Positions 36,074-46,362 of a DNA stretch of 64,000 nucleotides are shown here, one piece after another (within the stretch, counting starts at the first letter, position 1; each line of letters begins with the position of its first letter). The translations under genes were made by a program, and so were the position numbers. The notes beneath the pieces were generated by a model. That model was not told where the DNA came from. It searched no databases and saw only the letters and a list, made by a program, of their open reading frames with translations. The DNA is from Dyella sp. C9 (GTDB taxonomy: Bacteria; Pseudomonadota; Gammaproteobacteria; Xanthomonadales; Rhodanobacteraceae): contig NZ_QIRF01000005.1 in NCBI RefSeq assembly GCF_003332825.1, positions 92,158-156,157 of the forward strand, in the 5' to 3' direction.

Positions 36074-38908
36074 ATGCGAGGTCGCGGCCGGGGGATTGCA
36101 CCGGACCAGAGGGAGCGTGCGACGGAGATCGTCGTGCCCTTCGTGCTGGTCGTCGCGGTGACCATTGGCCTGTGCGTCGCCAGCCTGGACATCCTCTCGG
36201 CCGCCCGTGCCTTCGTGGGAGGCGAAAGCCGCTGGTCGAAGAACCAGAAGATCGCGGTGTCCTACCTGCAGCACTACCTCTCGACGTTTTCCGAGCTGGA
36301 CTACCGCGGCTTCGAGCAGATGATGGAGGTGCCGCTGGGCGATCGCGCCGCGCGCCTGGAACTGGACCGCGCCGAACCCGACATGGCGCTGGTCACCAAG
36401 CAGTTCGCTCGCGGTGGCATCGATCGCACCGACGTGCCGGGCATGGCACGCCTGTATCGCTATTTCCGCGATGTCGGCGACGTGCGCCGCGCGGTCGCCT
36501 ACTGGACGGCTGCCGATGATCGCATCGACGAACTCATCACGCTCGCGCGCGACGCCCGCCGCCGCGTGCTCCTGCGCGAGGACGACGGTGCCTGGATCGA
36601 AGCCTACCGGCGCCGCGTGCGTGACGTGGACGCGGAGCTCACCCCGCTCGAGTACGGCTTCTCCGATGCGCTGGCTCAGGCCTCGCGTGAAACGGTGAAC
36701 CTGCTGCGCACGACCTTGTGCCTGGCCGGCTGCCTGCTTGCGCTCGGCGCCACCTGGCGCGCGCGCCGCTTGCTCGACGACCGCGCGCGGGTGGCGCATG
36801 CGCTGCGTGCCAGCGAAGACCGCTACCAACTGGCGGTGGCGGGCAGCAACGATGGCCTGTGGGACTGGGATCGCCGCAGCGGGCGGGTCTACCTCTCGCC
36901 GCAGCTGCGCGGCATGCTCGGCGCGAACGGGAGCGCCGGCAACGACGAGCCTTCCGTGTTCCACCACCTGCATCCGCGCGACCGGCGTGCGGTCATGCGC
37001 GCCGTGGTGGCCCACGTGCGACGCAGCCATGCGCTGGACGTGGAGTTCCGGGTGCCGCAACCGGCAGGTGGCGTGCGCTGGTTCCATGCCCGTGGCGCAT
37101 CCACGCGCGACGCACGGGGCATCGCCTTGCGCACGGCCGGCTCGGTCACCGAAATCACCGAACGGCGCACCGCCGACGCCCTGCTTTATGCAGCGAAGGA
37201 ACGCGCCGAGGTCACCCTGCAGTCCATCGGCGATGCGGTGATCACCACCGACGCCCAAGGCCGCATCGAGTACCTCAACCCCAGCGCCGAGCGCCTGACG
37301 CGCTGGCATATGGAGCTGGCGCGTGGCCTGCCCGTCTCGGCGATCTGCCGGTTCGTCACCGAATCGACCGGCGAACCAGCCCCTGACCCGATCCCGCAAG
37401 TGCTGCGCGAACAATCGGCCTGGAGCTTCGGCGACAAGCTGGTGCTGGCGCATTCGGATGGCTGGTCGGTCGCGGTGGATCTCACCGCGACGCCGATCCG
37501 GGGCCGTACCGGCAGCATCGACGGCGTGGTGCTGGTGATGCGTGACGTCAGCCGCGATCGGGAGCATGCGGCCCAGCTCGCCTATCAGGCCAGCCACGAC
37601 GGCCTCACCGGCCTGATCAACCGCCGCGAGTTCGAACGCCGCCTCGCACGCGCGTCACGCGCCACCCATGCCGGTGGCCCGCCGTTCACCGTGCTGTACC
37701 TGGACCTTGACCAGTTCAAGGTGGTCAACGACACCTGCAGCCACGCTGCCGGCGATGAGCTGTTGCGCCAGGTCGCCGCGCTGTTCGCGCGCCACGTGCG
37801 CGGCTTCGACGCCGTGGCGCGGCTCGGCGGTGACGAGTTCGTCGTGCTGCTGGAGGACTGCGACGCCGGGGCGGCACTCACCATCGCAGAGAACCTGCGC
37901 GCCGCGATCAACGACGAGCCCTTTGTGTTCGGCGAACGCAGCTTCGCCATCACCGCCAGCATCGGACTGGTGAGCCTCGATGGCGAGCAGCTGGCACGCG
38001 AGGACATCCTCGGCGCGGCCGACGCCGCCTGCCACCTGGCCAAGGAAAAAGGCCGCAATCGCGTGCAGACCTACCACCTGGACAATGACGAGGTGGCGGT
38101 GCGGCAGTCGGAGATGAGCTGGGTCAGCCGCATCCAGGCGGCGCTCGCCGAGGGGCGCTTCTGCCTGTTCGCGCAGGACATCGCGGACCTTCGCGAGCCC
38201 GGCGGACCACGCCATGTCGAGCTGCTGTTGCGCATGGTGAGCGAGGATGGCCTGCTGATACCACCTCGCGCGTTCATCCCTGCAGCCGAGCGCTACGGCC
38301 TGATGCCCTCGATCGACCGCTGGGTGGTGCAGTCGGCGTTTGCCACGCTGCGCCAGCGCCTGGATCGCGATCCCGCCCGCGCGCCACGGCTATGCGCGAT
38401 CAACCTGTCGGGCAACTCGCTGTGCGAGGAAGGCTTCGCGGGCTTCCTGCGCCAGCAGTTCAACCAGTTCAGCATCGCGCCGTCGATGATCTGCTTCGAG
38501 ATCACCGAAACCGCCGCCATATCCAGCCTGTCGCGCGCCACCACCTTCATCCATGAGATGCGCAGGCTCGGCTGCCGCTTCTCGCTGGACGATTTCGGCG
38601 CGGGCATGTCCTCGTTCACCTACCTCAAGCATCTGCCGGTGGACTTCGTGAAGATCGAGGGCAGCTTCGTCAAGGACATGATCGAGGATCCGATCGACTT
38701 CGCCATGGTCGAGGCGATCAACAACATCGGCCACGTCACCGGCAAGCTGACCATCGCCGAATGCGTGGGTTCGGAGGCCCTGCTGCAGCAGGTACGCAAG
38801 CTGGGCATCGATTTCGCTCAGGGCTTCGCCTTGTCCCTGCCCCGCCCCTTCGCGATGTCCCCGCCGTGGGAAAGCAATGCGGAACTGGAATTGGCGCAGG
38901 CCGACTGA
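36074..38908 (+). CDS. Membrane PAS-GGDEF-EAL c-di-GMP turnover protein
   Basis: It has 944 residues from MRGRGRGIAPDQRERATEIV, with GGAGGGGG just upstream. Layout: TM helix about 20-42, periplasmic sensor about 45-210, TM helix about 212-230, PAS domains about 245-365 and 375-490, GGDEF about 505-665, EAL about 680-935. The diguanylate cyclase site RLGGDEF is intact and an inhibitory I-site RGFD lies five residues before it. The EAL motif reads ELLLR; NLSGNSL, EITETA, LDDFGAG, VKIEGSF and the late Gln (QGFALSLP) are kept, so phosphodiesterase activity is also plausible. Input signal unknown. Confidence 0.93.
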   Translation: MRGRGRGIAPDQRERATEIVVPFVLVVAVTIGLCVASLDILSAARAFVGGESRWSKNQKIAVSYLQHYLSTFSELDYRGFEQMMEVPLGDRAARLELDRAEPDMALVTKQFARGGIDRTDVPGMARLYRYFRDVGDVRRAVAYWTAADDRIDELITLARDARRRVLLREDDGAWIEAYRRRVRDVDAELTPLEYGFSDALAQASRETVNLLRTTLCLAGCLLALGATWRARRLLDDRARVAHALRASEDRYQLAVAGSNDGLWDWDRRSGRVYLSPQLRGMLGANGSAGNDEPSVFHHLHPRDRRAVMRAVVAHVRRSHALDVEFRVPQPAGGVRWFHARGASTRDARGIALRTAGSVTEITERRTADALLYAAKERAEVTLQSIGDAVITTDAQGRIEYLNPSAERLTRWHMELARGLPVSAICRFVTESTGEPAPDPIPQVLREQSAWSFGDKLVLAHSDGWSVAVDLTATPIRGRTGSIDGVVLVMRDVSRDREHAAQLAYQASHDGLTGLINRREFERRLARASRATHAGGPPFTVLYLDLDQFKVVNDTCSHAAGDELLRQVAALFARHVRGFDAVARLGGDEFVVLLEDCDAGAALTIAENLRAAINDEPFVFGERSFAITASIGLVSLDGEQLAREDILGAADAACHLAKEKGRNRVQTYHLDNDEVAVRQSEMSWVSRIQAALAEGRFCLFAQDIADLREPGGPRHVELLLRMVSEDGLLIPPRAFIPAAERYGLMPSIDRWVVQSAFATLRQRLDRDPARAPRLCAINLSGNSLCEEGFAGFLRQQFNQFSIAPSMICFEITETAAISSLSRATTFIHEMRRLGCRFSLDDFGAGMSSFTYLKHLPVDFVKIEGSFVKDMIEDPIDFAMVEAINNIGHVTGKLTIAECVGSEALLQQVRKLGIDFAQGFALSLPRPFAMSPPWESNAELELAQAD

Positions 38909-38915
38909 GCAAGGC

Positions 38916-39188
38916 TCAAGCGGTGCGAAAGCCCTCTATGTCGGGAACGGCACAGGTTTCGCGGATCACCACTTCGCCCCGGGCCAGGGCGGGCCCCTGC
39001 CACAGCCATCGTTCCAGCGCGTCGAGCGCCTCGTCCGGGCCCACCGCCACCACTTCGACCCGGCCATCGGGCAGGTTCAGCGCATGGCCGCTCAAGCCCA
39101 GCGCCAGCGCCTGCTCGCGCGTACTGGCTCGATAGAACACGCCCTGCACGCGCCCGCTGACCAGGAAGCGCGCGGCGGCCACGGTCAT
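38916..39188 (-). CDS. acyP: Acylphosphatase
   Basis: Hydrolyses acyl phosphates. It has 90 residues starting [20 protein letters not shown]. The signature [16 protein letters not shown] holds the catalytic Arg, and the partner Asn is in [17 protein letters not shown]. The gene overlaps the thioredoxin-like gene by 4 bp and ends 8 bp from the convergent GGDEF-EAL gene. Confidence 0.95.
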   Translation of the reverse strand: MTVAAARFLVSGRVQGVFYRASTREQALALGLSGHALNLPDGRVEVVAVGPDEALDALERWLWQGPALARGEVVIRETCAVPDIEGFRTA

Positions 39189-39664
39189 TTCCCCAGGCCG
39201 ATCGCCTCGCTGAGCGAGGCATCGTTCACCGTGCCCACGAAACGCTTGGCGACCTTGCCGTCGGGTGCGATCAGCCAGGTGGTGGGCAGGCCGCGTGGTT
39301 CGTCGAAGTCCTTCAGCGGCTTGTCCAGCGTGACCTGGGCCACGGGATAGCTCACCGGATGCTTGGCAAGGAATGCCTGGATATCGGCCTTGTCGCTGTC
39401 GTCATAGGCAATGCCGATGGCCGACACCTTGTCCTTGTGCGCGGTGACGAAGCGCGAGATGTCGGGCATCTCCTTGATGCAGGGCACGCACCAGGTGGCC
39501 CAATAGTTGACGATCACCCACTTGCCCCGCTGCGTGGCGAGGTCATAGGGTTTGCCGTCCAGCGTGGTGAGCTTGATCGACGGCTGTACGGGCATCGCAG
39601 CCTGCGCCGTACCTGCGAGCGCGATGGCCAGCGCGACGGCGGCGAGCGGCTTGAGCAATGTCAT
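39185..39664 (-). CDS. TlpA-type periplasmic thioredoxin-like protein
   Basis: It has 159 residues with a signal peptide ([20 protein letters not shown], cleavage near AQA) and a thioredoxin fold. The redox pair is Cys59/Cys62 in [15 protein letters not shown], followed by the cis-Pro region [12 protein letters not shown]. Probably a periplasmic thiol reductant or oxidant. ATGA overlaps couple it to yihY upstream and acyP downstream. Confidence 0.92.
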   Translation of the reverse strand: MTLLKPLAAVALAIALAGTAQAAMPVQPSIKLTTLDGKPYDLATQRGKWVIVNYWATWCVPCIKEMPDISRFVTAHKDKVSAIGIAYDDSDKADIQAFLAKHPVSYPVAQVTLDKPLKDFDEPRGLPTTWLIAPDGKVAKRFVGTVNDASLSEAIGLGK

Positions 39665-40929
39665 GTATCGGTGTCCTCGGTAAGGGGGGCAACGGTGACC
39701 GGATAGGCCACGTCCAGGCGCGTGCCCAGCGTGACGTCCAGCGATCGCGCCGTCTGCTCGAGCAGGGCGAGCAATGCCTCCGGCAACTCGATGCCGTTGG
39801 CCTGCACGTCTTCGTAGGGCCGCAGCGGAAGGCGGTAATGGCTGTGAGCATACACGCGCAAGAGATCGGTGCTGTCGAGACTGCGGCTCAGCAACCAGCC
39901 ACCCGGCGCCTGTCGGATCAGGTCCGCGCGTTGCAGGTCGTCGATGTAACGGCCGATGATCAACCGCGACAGGCGTGGCTCGCGGCCGCGCAGGACTTCC
40001 AGATCCACCGCCACGCCCTGCCGGTGCGCATCGATGAAGTGCCGCAGCACCAGCAACAAGCCGAGGAAGGCATCCTCGTCGGGCAGGCAGGTCGCGGGGG
40101 CCTGGTATTCGAACGCCTCCATCGAGGCGGCCACCGAGGCGCACAGGATCACGATCACCCACGACATGTAGATCCACAGCAGGAAGATCGGGATCGCCGC
40201 CAGCGCGGCGCCGTACACCTGCTGGTAGGTGTGCGCGTGATGGATGAAGTGGGCGAAGCCCCAGCGCGCGATCTCGAACATCACCGCGCCCAGCAGCGCG
40301 CCAATGGCCGCCTCCTGCCAGCGCACGCGGCGGTTCGGCACCATCATGTAGATCAGCATCAGGGTGAGGAACGTCACCACGAACGGCAACGTGGACACCA
40401 GCCGCTGGCGCAGGCCGAGCTGGCCGACCGCATCGCCAAGGATCGGCATCGCGGTGGCGTACGACGCCACCGCGATGCCGCCGACGATGAGCACCGGCCC
40501 CAGGGTCAGCGCCGCCCAGTACAGCAACAGGCGCGACACCCAGCCGCGCTGGCGGCGCACGCGCCAGATGCGGTTGAGTCGATCCTCGATGCTCACCATC
40601 ATCGACAGTGCGCTGAAGAACATCACCAGCACGCTGATGCCGGTGAGCTTGCTGGCGTTGTCGGCGAAGCCGTTGAGGTACTCCTGCACGCGCTCGCCAG
40701 CGGCAGGCATGAAGTTGCTGAAGACGAACTCGATCAGGGTGGCACGCGCGTCGGCAAACGCGGGGAACGCGGCGAAGATCGCCAGCGAGGCGACGATCAG
40801 CGGCACCAGCGAAACCAGCGTGGTGTAGGACAGCGCACCGGCCGTCTCGAAACACTTGTCGTCGATGAAGCGCTGCCACAGGAAGCGGCTGAAGCTGCTG
40901 AGGCGGTCGCGGTCGAAACGCAAGGCCAT
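39661..40929 (-). CDS. YihY-family inner membrane protein
   Basis: It has 422 residues from MALRFDRDRLSSFSRFLWQR, the start preceded by AAGGA. Six membrane helices cover about residues 30-290, with the family signature AGALSYTTLVSLVPL and LYWAALTLGPVLI. A cytosolic C-terminal extension of about 120 residues includes a helical, winged-helix-like stretch (RLIIGRYIDDLQRADLI). Formerly misannotated as RNase BN; function unknown. First gene of the yihY-tlpA-acyP unit. Confidence 0.9.
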   Translation of the reverse strand: MALRFDRDRLSSFSRFLWQRFIDDKCFETAGALSYTTLVSLVPLIVASLAIFAAFPAFADARATLIEFVFSNFMPAAGERVQEYLNGFADNASKLTGISVLVMFFSALSMMVSIEDRLNRIWRVRRQRGWVSRLLLYWAALTLGPVLIVGGIAVASYATAMPILGDAVGQLGLRQRLVSTLPFVVTFLTLMLIYMMVPNRRVRWQEAAIGALLGAVMFEIARWGFAHFIHHAHTYQQVYGAALAAIPIFLLWIYMSWVIVILCASVAASMEAFEYQAPATCLPDEDAFLGLLLVLRHFIDAHRQGVAVDLEVLRGREPRLSRLIIGRYIDDLQRADLIRQAPGGWLLSRSLDSTDLLRVYAHSHYRLPLRPYEDVQANGIELPEALLALLEQTARSLDVTLGTRLDVAYPVTVAPLTEDTDT

Positions 40930-41021
40930 GTGGGTTCCTTCGATGGCGCCGGAACAGGACGCCCCCTGCATGCACCACGGGGCATGCGCGTGACGTGAAC
41001 AGGCCGGCTACACGGGCTTGA

Positions 41022-42010
<989 letters not shown>

Positions 42011-42133
42011 GCAGCCCGCGCTCCGGCATCGACCGGAGGAATTCGAAATATTTTTCGCCGCATGACTTCCAGCAGGGAGGCCGGTGGCAGGCGCTGTGCT
42101 ATCAGGGAATGATCACCCCAGGGAGAATGCACG

Positions 42134-44641
42134 ATGCACCTTGCCACCCTTCGTCGGCGGGCACCCCTCTTTGCAGGATTGCTGGCCCTGCTGCCAATAG
42201 CCCTTCAGGCGGCCTACGACAAGCCACCGGAGCCGTTGCTCGGCGTGATGCATGCGCCGCTGCCGGCGGTTCCCGTACTGGATCCCACCCGCCAGCGCAT
42301 GCTGCTGGTCGAGCTGTCGCAGTACCCATCGATCGAGCGCGTGGCCGAGCCGTACGTAAAGCTCGCCGGCCTGCGCATCGAGCCGCGCAACCACAGCCGC
42401 CATGACGCCTCCAGCGGCTACGGCATCCGCCCCTGCCTGAAGAGCTTCACGCTGGAAGACGTCGCCAGCCACCAGCAGATTGCCGTGAAGCTGCCCGCCG
42501 ACGCCTGCCCTGACGTGCCGCTGTGGTCGCCCGATGGCCATCGCTTCGCCTTCACCAACACGACCAGCGAGCGCACCGAACTGTGGCTGGGCGACGCCCT
42601 GACCGGAGCGGTGCACCGCGTCGAGGGTGCGGCGATCAACACCGTGATGGAAGACGAAGTGCAGTGGCTGCACGACAGCGACACCCTGCTGGTGAAGCTG
42701 GTCCCGGCCAACCTGGGCCCGGCGCCCAAGGCAAGCGCCACTGCCGGTCCGGAGATCAAGGAGTCCATCCAGGGCAAGGGCGAGAGCAGCACCTACGAGG
42801 CCCGCGACACGCTCGGCAGCCCGGAGGACGAGGCCCTGTTCGACTACTACGGCATGGCGCAGCTGGCCGTGGTCGACGCCGCCAGCGGGCAGATCCGCGA
42901 CGTCGGCAAGCCCGGCGTGCTGGCCGAGGTGAACGGCGCACCCGATGGTGTGCACGTGCTGGTGGAGACGCTCAAGCGTCCCTACTCCTACGTGACGACC
43001 TATGAGCGCTTTGCGCGTGACGTCAGCGTGCTGGACGTGCGCACGGGACAAGCCGCGGCCATCGCCACGCTGCCGGTGGCCGACCGCGTGCCGGTGCACG
43101 GCGTGCCGGTAGGCCCTCGCGAACTGACGTGGCGCGCCAATGCACCGGCGACGCTCGTATGGCCCGAGGCGCTGGACGGAGGCGACTGGAAGGTCAACGT
43201 TCCCCAGCGCGACAAGGTGATGGCATGGAGCGCGCCCTTCAGTGGCAAACCCAGGGAAATCGCCCGCACCACGCAGCGCTTCGGCGGCATGCGCTGGCTC
43301 GCCCAGGGCGATGAGCCCTTCGTGTACGAGTTCGACGCCAACCGCCAGTGGATGCACATCACCCGCGTCGACGTGGCCCACCCGGAGAAGCCCGCGCGCA
43401 CGATCTGGGACTATTCGCTCAACGAGGTCTACAACAATCCCGGCTCGCTGCTGATGCAGACGCTGCCCAATGGCGCCAGCGTGGTGCGCCAGGATGGCGA
43501 CAACGTGTACCTGGCCGGACCGGGTGGCACGCCCAAGGGTGATCGCCCCTTCCTTGATCGCTACAACCTCACCAGTGGCCACACCGAGCGGCTGTTCCGC
43601 AGCAGCGCCGACGCCTTCGAGCGTCCGCTGGCCGTACTGACCGGCGGCGAACGCTTCATCACCGCACGCCAGTCGCCCGTCGAGCCGCCCAACCTGTTCC
43701 TCTACACGCTGGGCCAGCCGGTCGCCAATGCTGCCGCTGGCGAAGCCGCGTTTGCCTCCAGCGCCTCGCCGATCACGCACATCCCCGATCCGACGCCGCA
43801 GGTACGCGGCATCGGCAAGCAGCTGGTGACCTACAAGCGCAAGGATGGCGTGGAACTGTCCTTTACCCTGTACACGCCGCCGGGCTACAAGCCGGGCACG
43901 CGGCTGCCGGCCGTGTTGTATGCCTACCCGCAGGACTTCGCCGACCCCAGCCAGGCCGGGCAGATCAGCGGCTCGCAGCAGAAGTTCGACGTGCTGCGCA
44001 GCTACCGCCTGTTGCTGCTGTCGGGCTACGCGATCATCGACAACGCCTCGTTCCCCATCGTGGGTGATCCGCGCACAGCGTATGACACCTACATCGACCA
44101 GCTGGTGATGGATGCCCAGGCTGCCGTCGACAAGGCGGTGGACATGGGCGTGGTGGATCGCAACCGCATTGGCGTCACCGGCCACAGCCACGGCGCGCTG
44201 ATGACCGCCAACCTGCTTGCCCACACGGACCTGTTCCGCGCCGGCGTGGCCACCAGTGGTGGCTACAACAAGACGCTCACCCCATTCGGTTTCCAGAACG
44301 AGCGACGCTCGCTGTGGCAGGCGACCTCGGTGTACGAGCAGGCCTCCACCTTCTTCCACGCGGACAAGGTCAAGGCACCGCTGCTGATCATGCATGGCAT
44401 GGACGATGCCAACCCGGGCACCGAGCCGATCCAGTCGGAAAAGCTGTTCCAGGCCATTCGCGGCCTTGGCGGCACTACCCGCCTGGTAATGCTGCCGCAT
44501 GAGCCGCACTGGTACACCGCAATGGAGTCGAACGAACAGGAGGTCTACGAGATGCTGACCTGGTTCGACCGCTACGTGAAGAACGCCCCCGCCGGTTCCG
44601 ACGCGGCCAAGCCGGCCAAGGCCGCCAAGACCGCTCCGTAA
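42134..44641 (+). CDS. Secreted S9-family prolyl oligopeptidase-like serine peptidase
   Basis: It has 835 residues with a signal peptide (MHLATLRRRAPLFAGLLALL, cleavage near LQA), an N-terminal beta-propeller-like region (about 30-560) and an alpha/beta hydrolase domain. The nucleophile is Ser in VTGHSHGALM, the acid Asp in MHGMDDANPG and the His in LPHEPHWY. Resembles glutamyl-endopeptidase-like S9 enzymes of Xanthomonadales, probably periplasmic or extracellular peptide degradation. Ribosome site GGGAGA 7 bases upstream. Ends with an Ala/Lys-rich tail. Confidence 0.9.
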   Translation: MHLATLRRRAPLFAGLLALLPIALQAAYDKPPEPLLGVMHAPLPAVPVLDPTRQRMLLVELSQYPSIERVAEPYVKLAGLRIEPRNHSRHDASSGYGIRPCLKSFTLEDVASHQQIAVKLPADACPDVPLWSPDGHRFAFTNTTSERTELWLGDALTGAVHRVEGAAINTVMEDEVQWLHDSDTLLVKLVPANLGPAPKASATAGPEIKESIQGKGESSTYEARDTLGSPEDEALFDYYGMAQLAVVDAASGQIRDVGKPGVLAEVNGAPDGVHVLVETLKRPYSYVTTYERFARDVSVLDVRTGQAAAIATLPVADRVPVHGVPVGPRELTWRANAPATLVWPEALDGGDWKVNVPQRDKVMAWSAPFSGKPREIARTTQRFGGMRWLAQGDEPFVYEFDANRQWMHITRVDVAHPEKPARTIWDYSLNEVYNNPGSLLMQTLPNGASVVRQDGDNVYLAGPGGTPKGDRPFLDRYNLTSGHTERLFRSSADAFERPLAVLTGGERFITARQSPVEPPNLFLYTLGQPVANAAAGEAAFASSASPITHIPDPTPQVRGIGKQLVTYKRKDGVELSFTLYTPPGYKPGTRLPAVLYAYPQDFADPSQAGQISGSQQKFDVLRSYRLLLLSGYAIIDNASFPIVGDPRTAYDTYIDQLVMDAQAAVDKAVDMGVVDRNRIGVTGHSHGALMTANLLAHTDLFRAGVATSGGYNKTLTPFGFQNERRSLWQATSVYEQASTFFHADKVKAPLLIMHGMDDANPGTEPIQSEKLFQAIRGLGGTTRLVMLPHEPHWYTAMESNEQEVYEMLTWFDRYVKNAPAGSDAAKPAKAAKTAP

Positions 44642-44730
44642 TCCGCAGCGATATCTGTTACGGGCATTCCCGGCGCTCGCTCAGAGCGCCGGTGCCTCAC
44701 GCGGATTAGCCAGGCGGCTCATAGGAGCGA

Positions 44731-44758
44731 CGAAGCGGGGCCGAGCGGCCCCGCTTCG
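44731..44758. terminator. Hairpin between convergent peptidase and mocR-like genes
   Basis: A perfect 12 bp stem CGAAGCGGGGCC/GGCCCCGCTTCG with a GAGC loop, midway in the 167 bp convergent gap. It lacks T-runs but its position suits bidirectional termination. Confidence 0.6.
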
Positions 44759-44808
44759 CTATCCGGCGCCCGCATCCGGTTGCGCCATCGACCGCGGCGC
44801 ACGCACGC

Positions 44809-46281
44809 TCAGTAGCAGTGACTGAGCTCGCGCACGCCTTCGCGTATCTCTTCCGGCGACGCGCCGCCGTAGCCGAGGATCAGCCCGCTGCGCGGCCTGC
44901 CGAGGTAGCACAGCGACAAGGGGCGCACCGATACGCCCCGCGTGGCAGCCATACGCGACACCGCGACATCGTCCACGCCCTCCGGCAACCAGCCGGCCAG
45001 TTGCATGCCGGCGTCGGCCCCCATCACCTCGAAGCGACCGGCCAGGTGCTCGGCCAGCGCGTCCAGCACCGCCGAGCGGCGTGCCTGGTACAGGGCACGC
45101 ATGCCACGGATATGCCGCGCGAAATGGCCCTCGCGAATGAAGTCGGTCATCACGCGCTGGTAGAGCAACGAGGTGAACGTATCCATCGCGTCGCGCCCGG
45201 CGTGGAAATCGCGAACCAGATCCCTGGGCACCACCATATAGCCCACGCGAAGCGCGGGAAACATCACCTTGCTGAAGGTGCCCAGGTAGATCACCCGCGC
45301 GTGCGCGTCGGTGCCCTGCAGCGAGGCGAGCGGTCGGCCGCCGAAGCGGTACTCGCTGTCGTAGTCGTCCTCCACGATCCAGGCATCGTTGCGCGCGGCC
45401 CAGTCGATCAGCTGCATGCGTCGCGCCGCGCTCATCGTCGTGCCCAGGGGGAACTGGTGCGAGGGCGACACGTAAGCCGCACGCGCATCCGGTGCCAGCC
45501 GCGCCCCCTGCGCCACGTCCAGGCCATCCTCGTCCACAGGCACCGGCACCAGCTGTGCGCCAGCCGTGTGGAAGGCCTGGTGCGCGCCGGGATAACCGGG
45601 ATCTTCCATCCACACCCGCTCGCCGTGGTCGAACAGCACGTGGGCGCAAATCTGCAGGCCTTGCTGCGAGCCGGTGGTGATCAGCACCTGCGTGGCATCG
45701 CAGCGCACCCCACGCACGGCTCCCAGGTAATCGGCGATCGCCTCGCGCAACGGCGAGTATCCCGCGGGGTCGCCATAGATCATGGCGTCCGCGTTCATAT
45801 GCCGGGCATGCCGGCTCACCAGCTTGGACCAAACGGCAAACGGAAACTGCTCCAGCGCAGGCCGGCCCACGCGGAAGGCGCCCTGGTTGGCCAGCCAGGT
45901 CTGCTCGGGCGCGCGCATGCGCGCAGCCCGCTGCGACACGCGACGCGGACCGGCAGGCTGCCCGGGTGACGACGGCGTGCGTGGCGATCGCCCGGCACCG
46001 CGCAGATCATCCGGAATGGCTCGCGCCACACAGGTGCCGGCGCCGGTGAACGTCTCGAGATAACCCTCTGCCTGCAACTGCTCGTAGGCACCCAGCACTG
46101 GAATGCGCGAGATGTTCAGCTCGTCGGCAAGGCGCCGCGTGGAAGGCACGCGCTGGCCGGGACGCAGCTGGCCTTGCAGGATGGCCTGCCGGAACCACTC
46201 CGACAATTGCAGGTACAGCGGCACATCCACGGCCGGATCCACGGCCACCGACGGCAGGAAACCGGCATGCAGGCGTTTCAT
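44809..46281 (-). CDS. MocR/PdxR-type GntR-aminotransferase fusion regulator
   Basis: It has 490 residues. A GntR winged helix occupies about 18-88 (VPSTRRLADELNISRIPVLG) and a fold-type I aminotransferase domain the rest. The PLP Lys is in YLGTFSKVMFPALRVGYMV, with YDSEYRF and LITTGSQQGL before it. Such proteins sense PLP or a PLP-adduct and control vitamin B6 or amino-compound genes. It is divergent from a porin-like gene, with three copies of AAAGTGGTT in the 81 bp gap. Targets are likely itself and the porin-methyltransferase group. Confidence 0.92.
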   Translation of the reverse strand: MKRLHAGFLPSVAVDPAVDVPLYLQLSEWFRQAILQGQLRPGQRVPSTRRLADELNISRIPVLGAYEQLQAEGYLETFTGAGTCVARAIPDDLRGAGRSPRTPSSPGQPAGPRRVSQRAARMRAPEQTWLANQGAFRVGRPALEQFPFAVWSKLVSRHARHMNADAMIYGDPAGYSPLREAIADYLGAVRGVRCDATQVLITTGSQQGLQICAHVLFDHGERVWMEDPGYPGAHQAFHTAGAQLVPVPVDEDGLDVAQGARLAPDARAAYVSPSHQFPLGTTMSAARRMQLIDWAARNDAWIVEDDYDSEYRFGGRPLASLQGTDAHARVIYLGTFSKVMFPALRVGYMVVPRDLVRDFHAGRDAMDTFTSLLYQRVMTDFIREGHFARHIRGMRALYQARRSAVLDALAEHLAGRFEVMGADAGMQLAGWLPEGVDDVAVSRMAATRGVSVRPLSLCYLGRPRSGLILGYGGASPEEIREGVRELSHCY

Positions 46282-46292
46282 GCGGATCTCCG

Positions 46293-46343
46293 AAAGTGGT
46301 TATACAAAACCAGGTAAAAGTGGTTATTCCAGCCAACCACTTT
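46293..46343. promoter_or_regulatory. MocR operator: two direct and one inverted AAAGTGGTT sites
   Basis: AAAGTGGTTAT occurs at 46293-46303 and 46317-46327 (24 bp apart, same orientation), and AACCACTTT, its inverse, at 46335-46343. All sit between the divergent regulator and porin genes. MocR-type proteins are known to bind paired direct repeats plus an inverted half-site, so this is the probable autoregulatory region. Confidence 0.7.
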
Positions 46344-46362
46344 TGGGCCTAGCTTGCGCCCC

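Noticed and set aside
35906..37597. Minus-strand frame continuous upstream of the VOC gene, antisense to the GGDEF-EAL gene
   Set aside because: Antisense shadow; the strong AGGAGG site before 35905 marks the true start.
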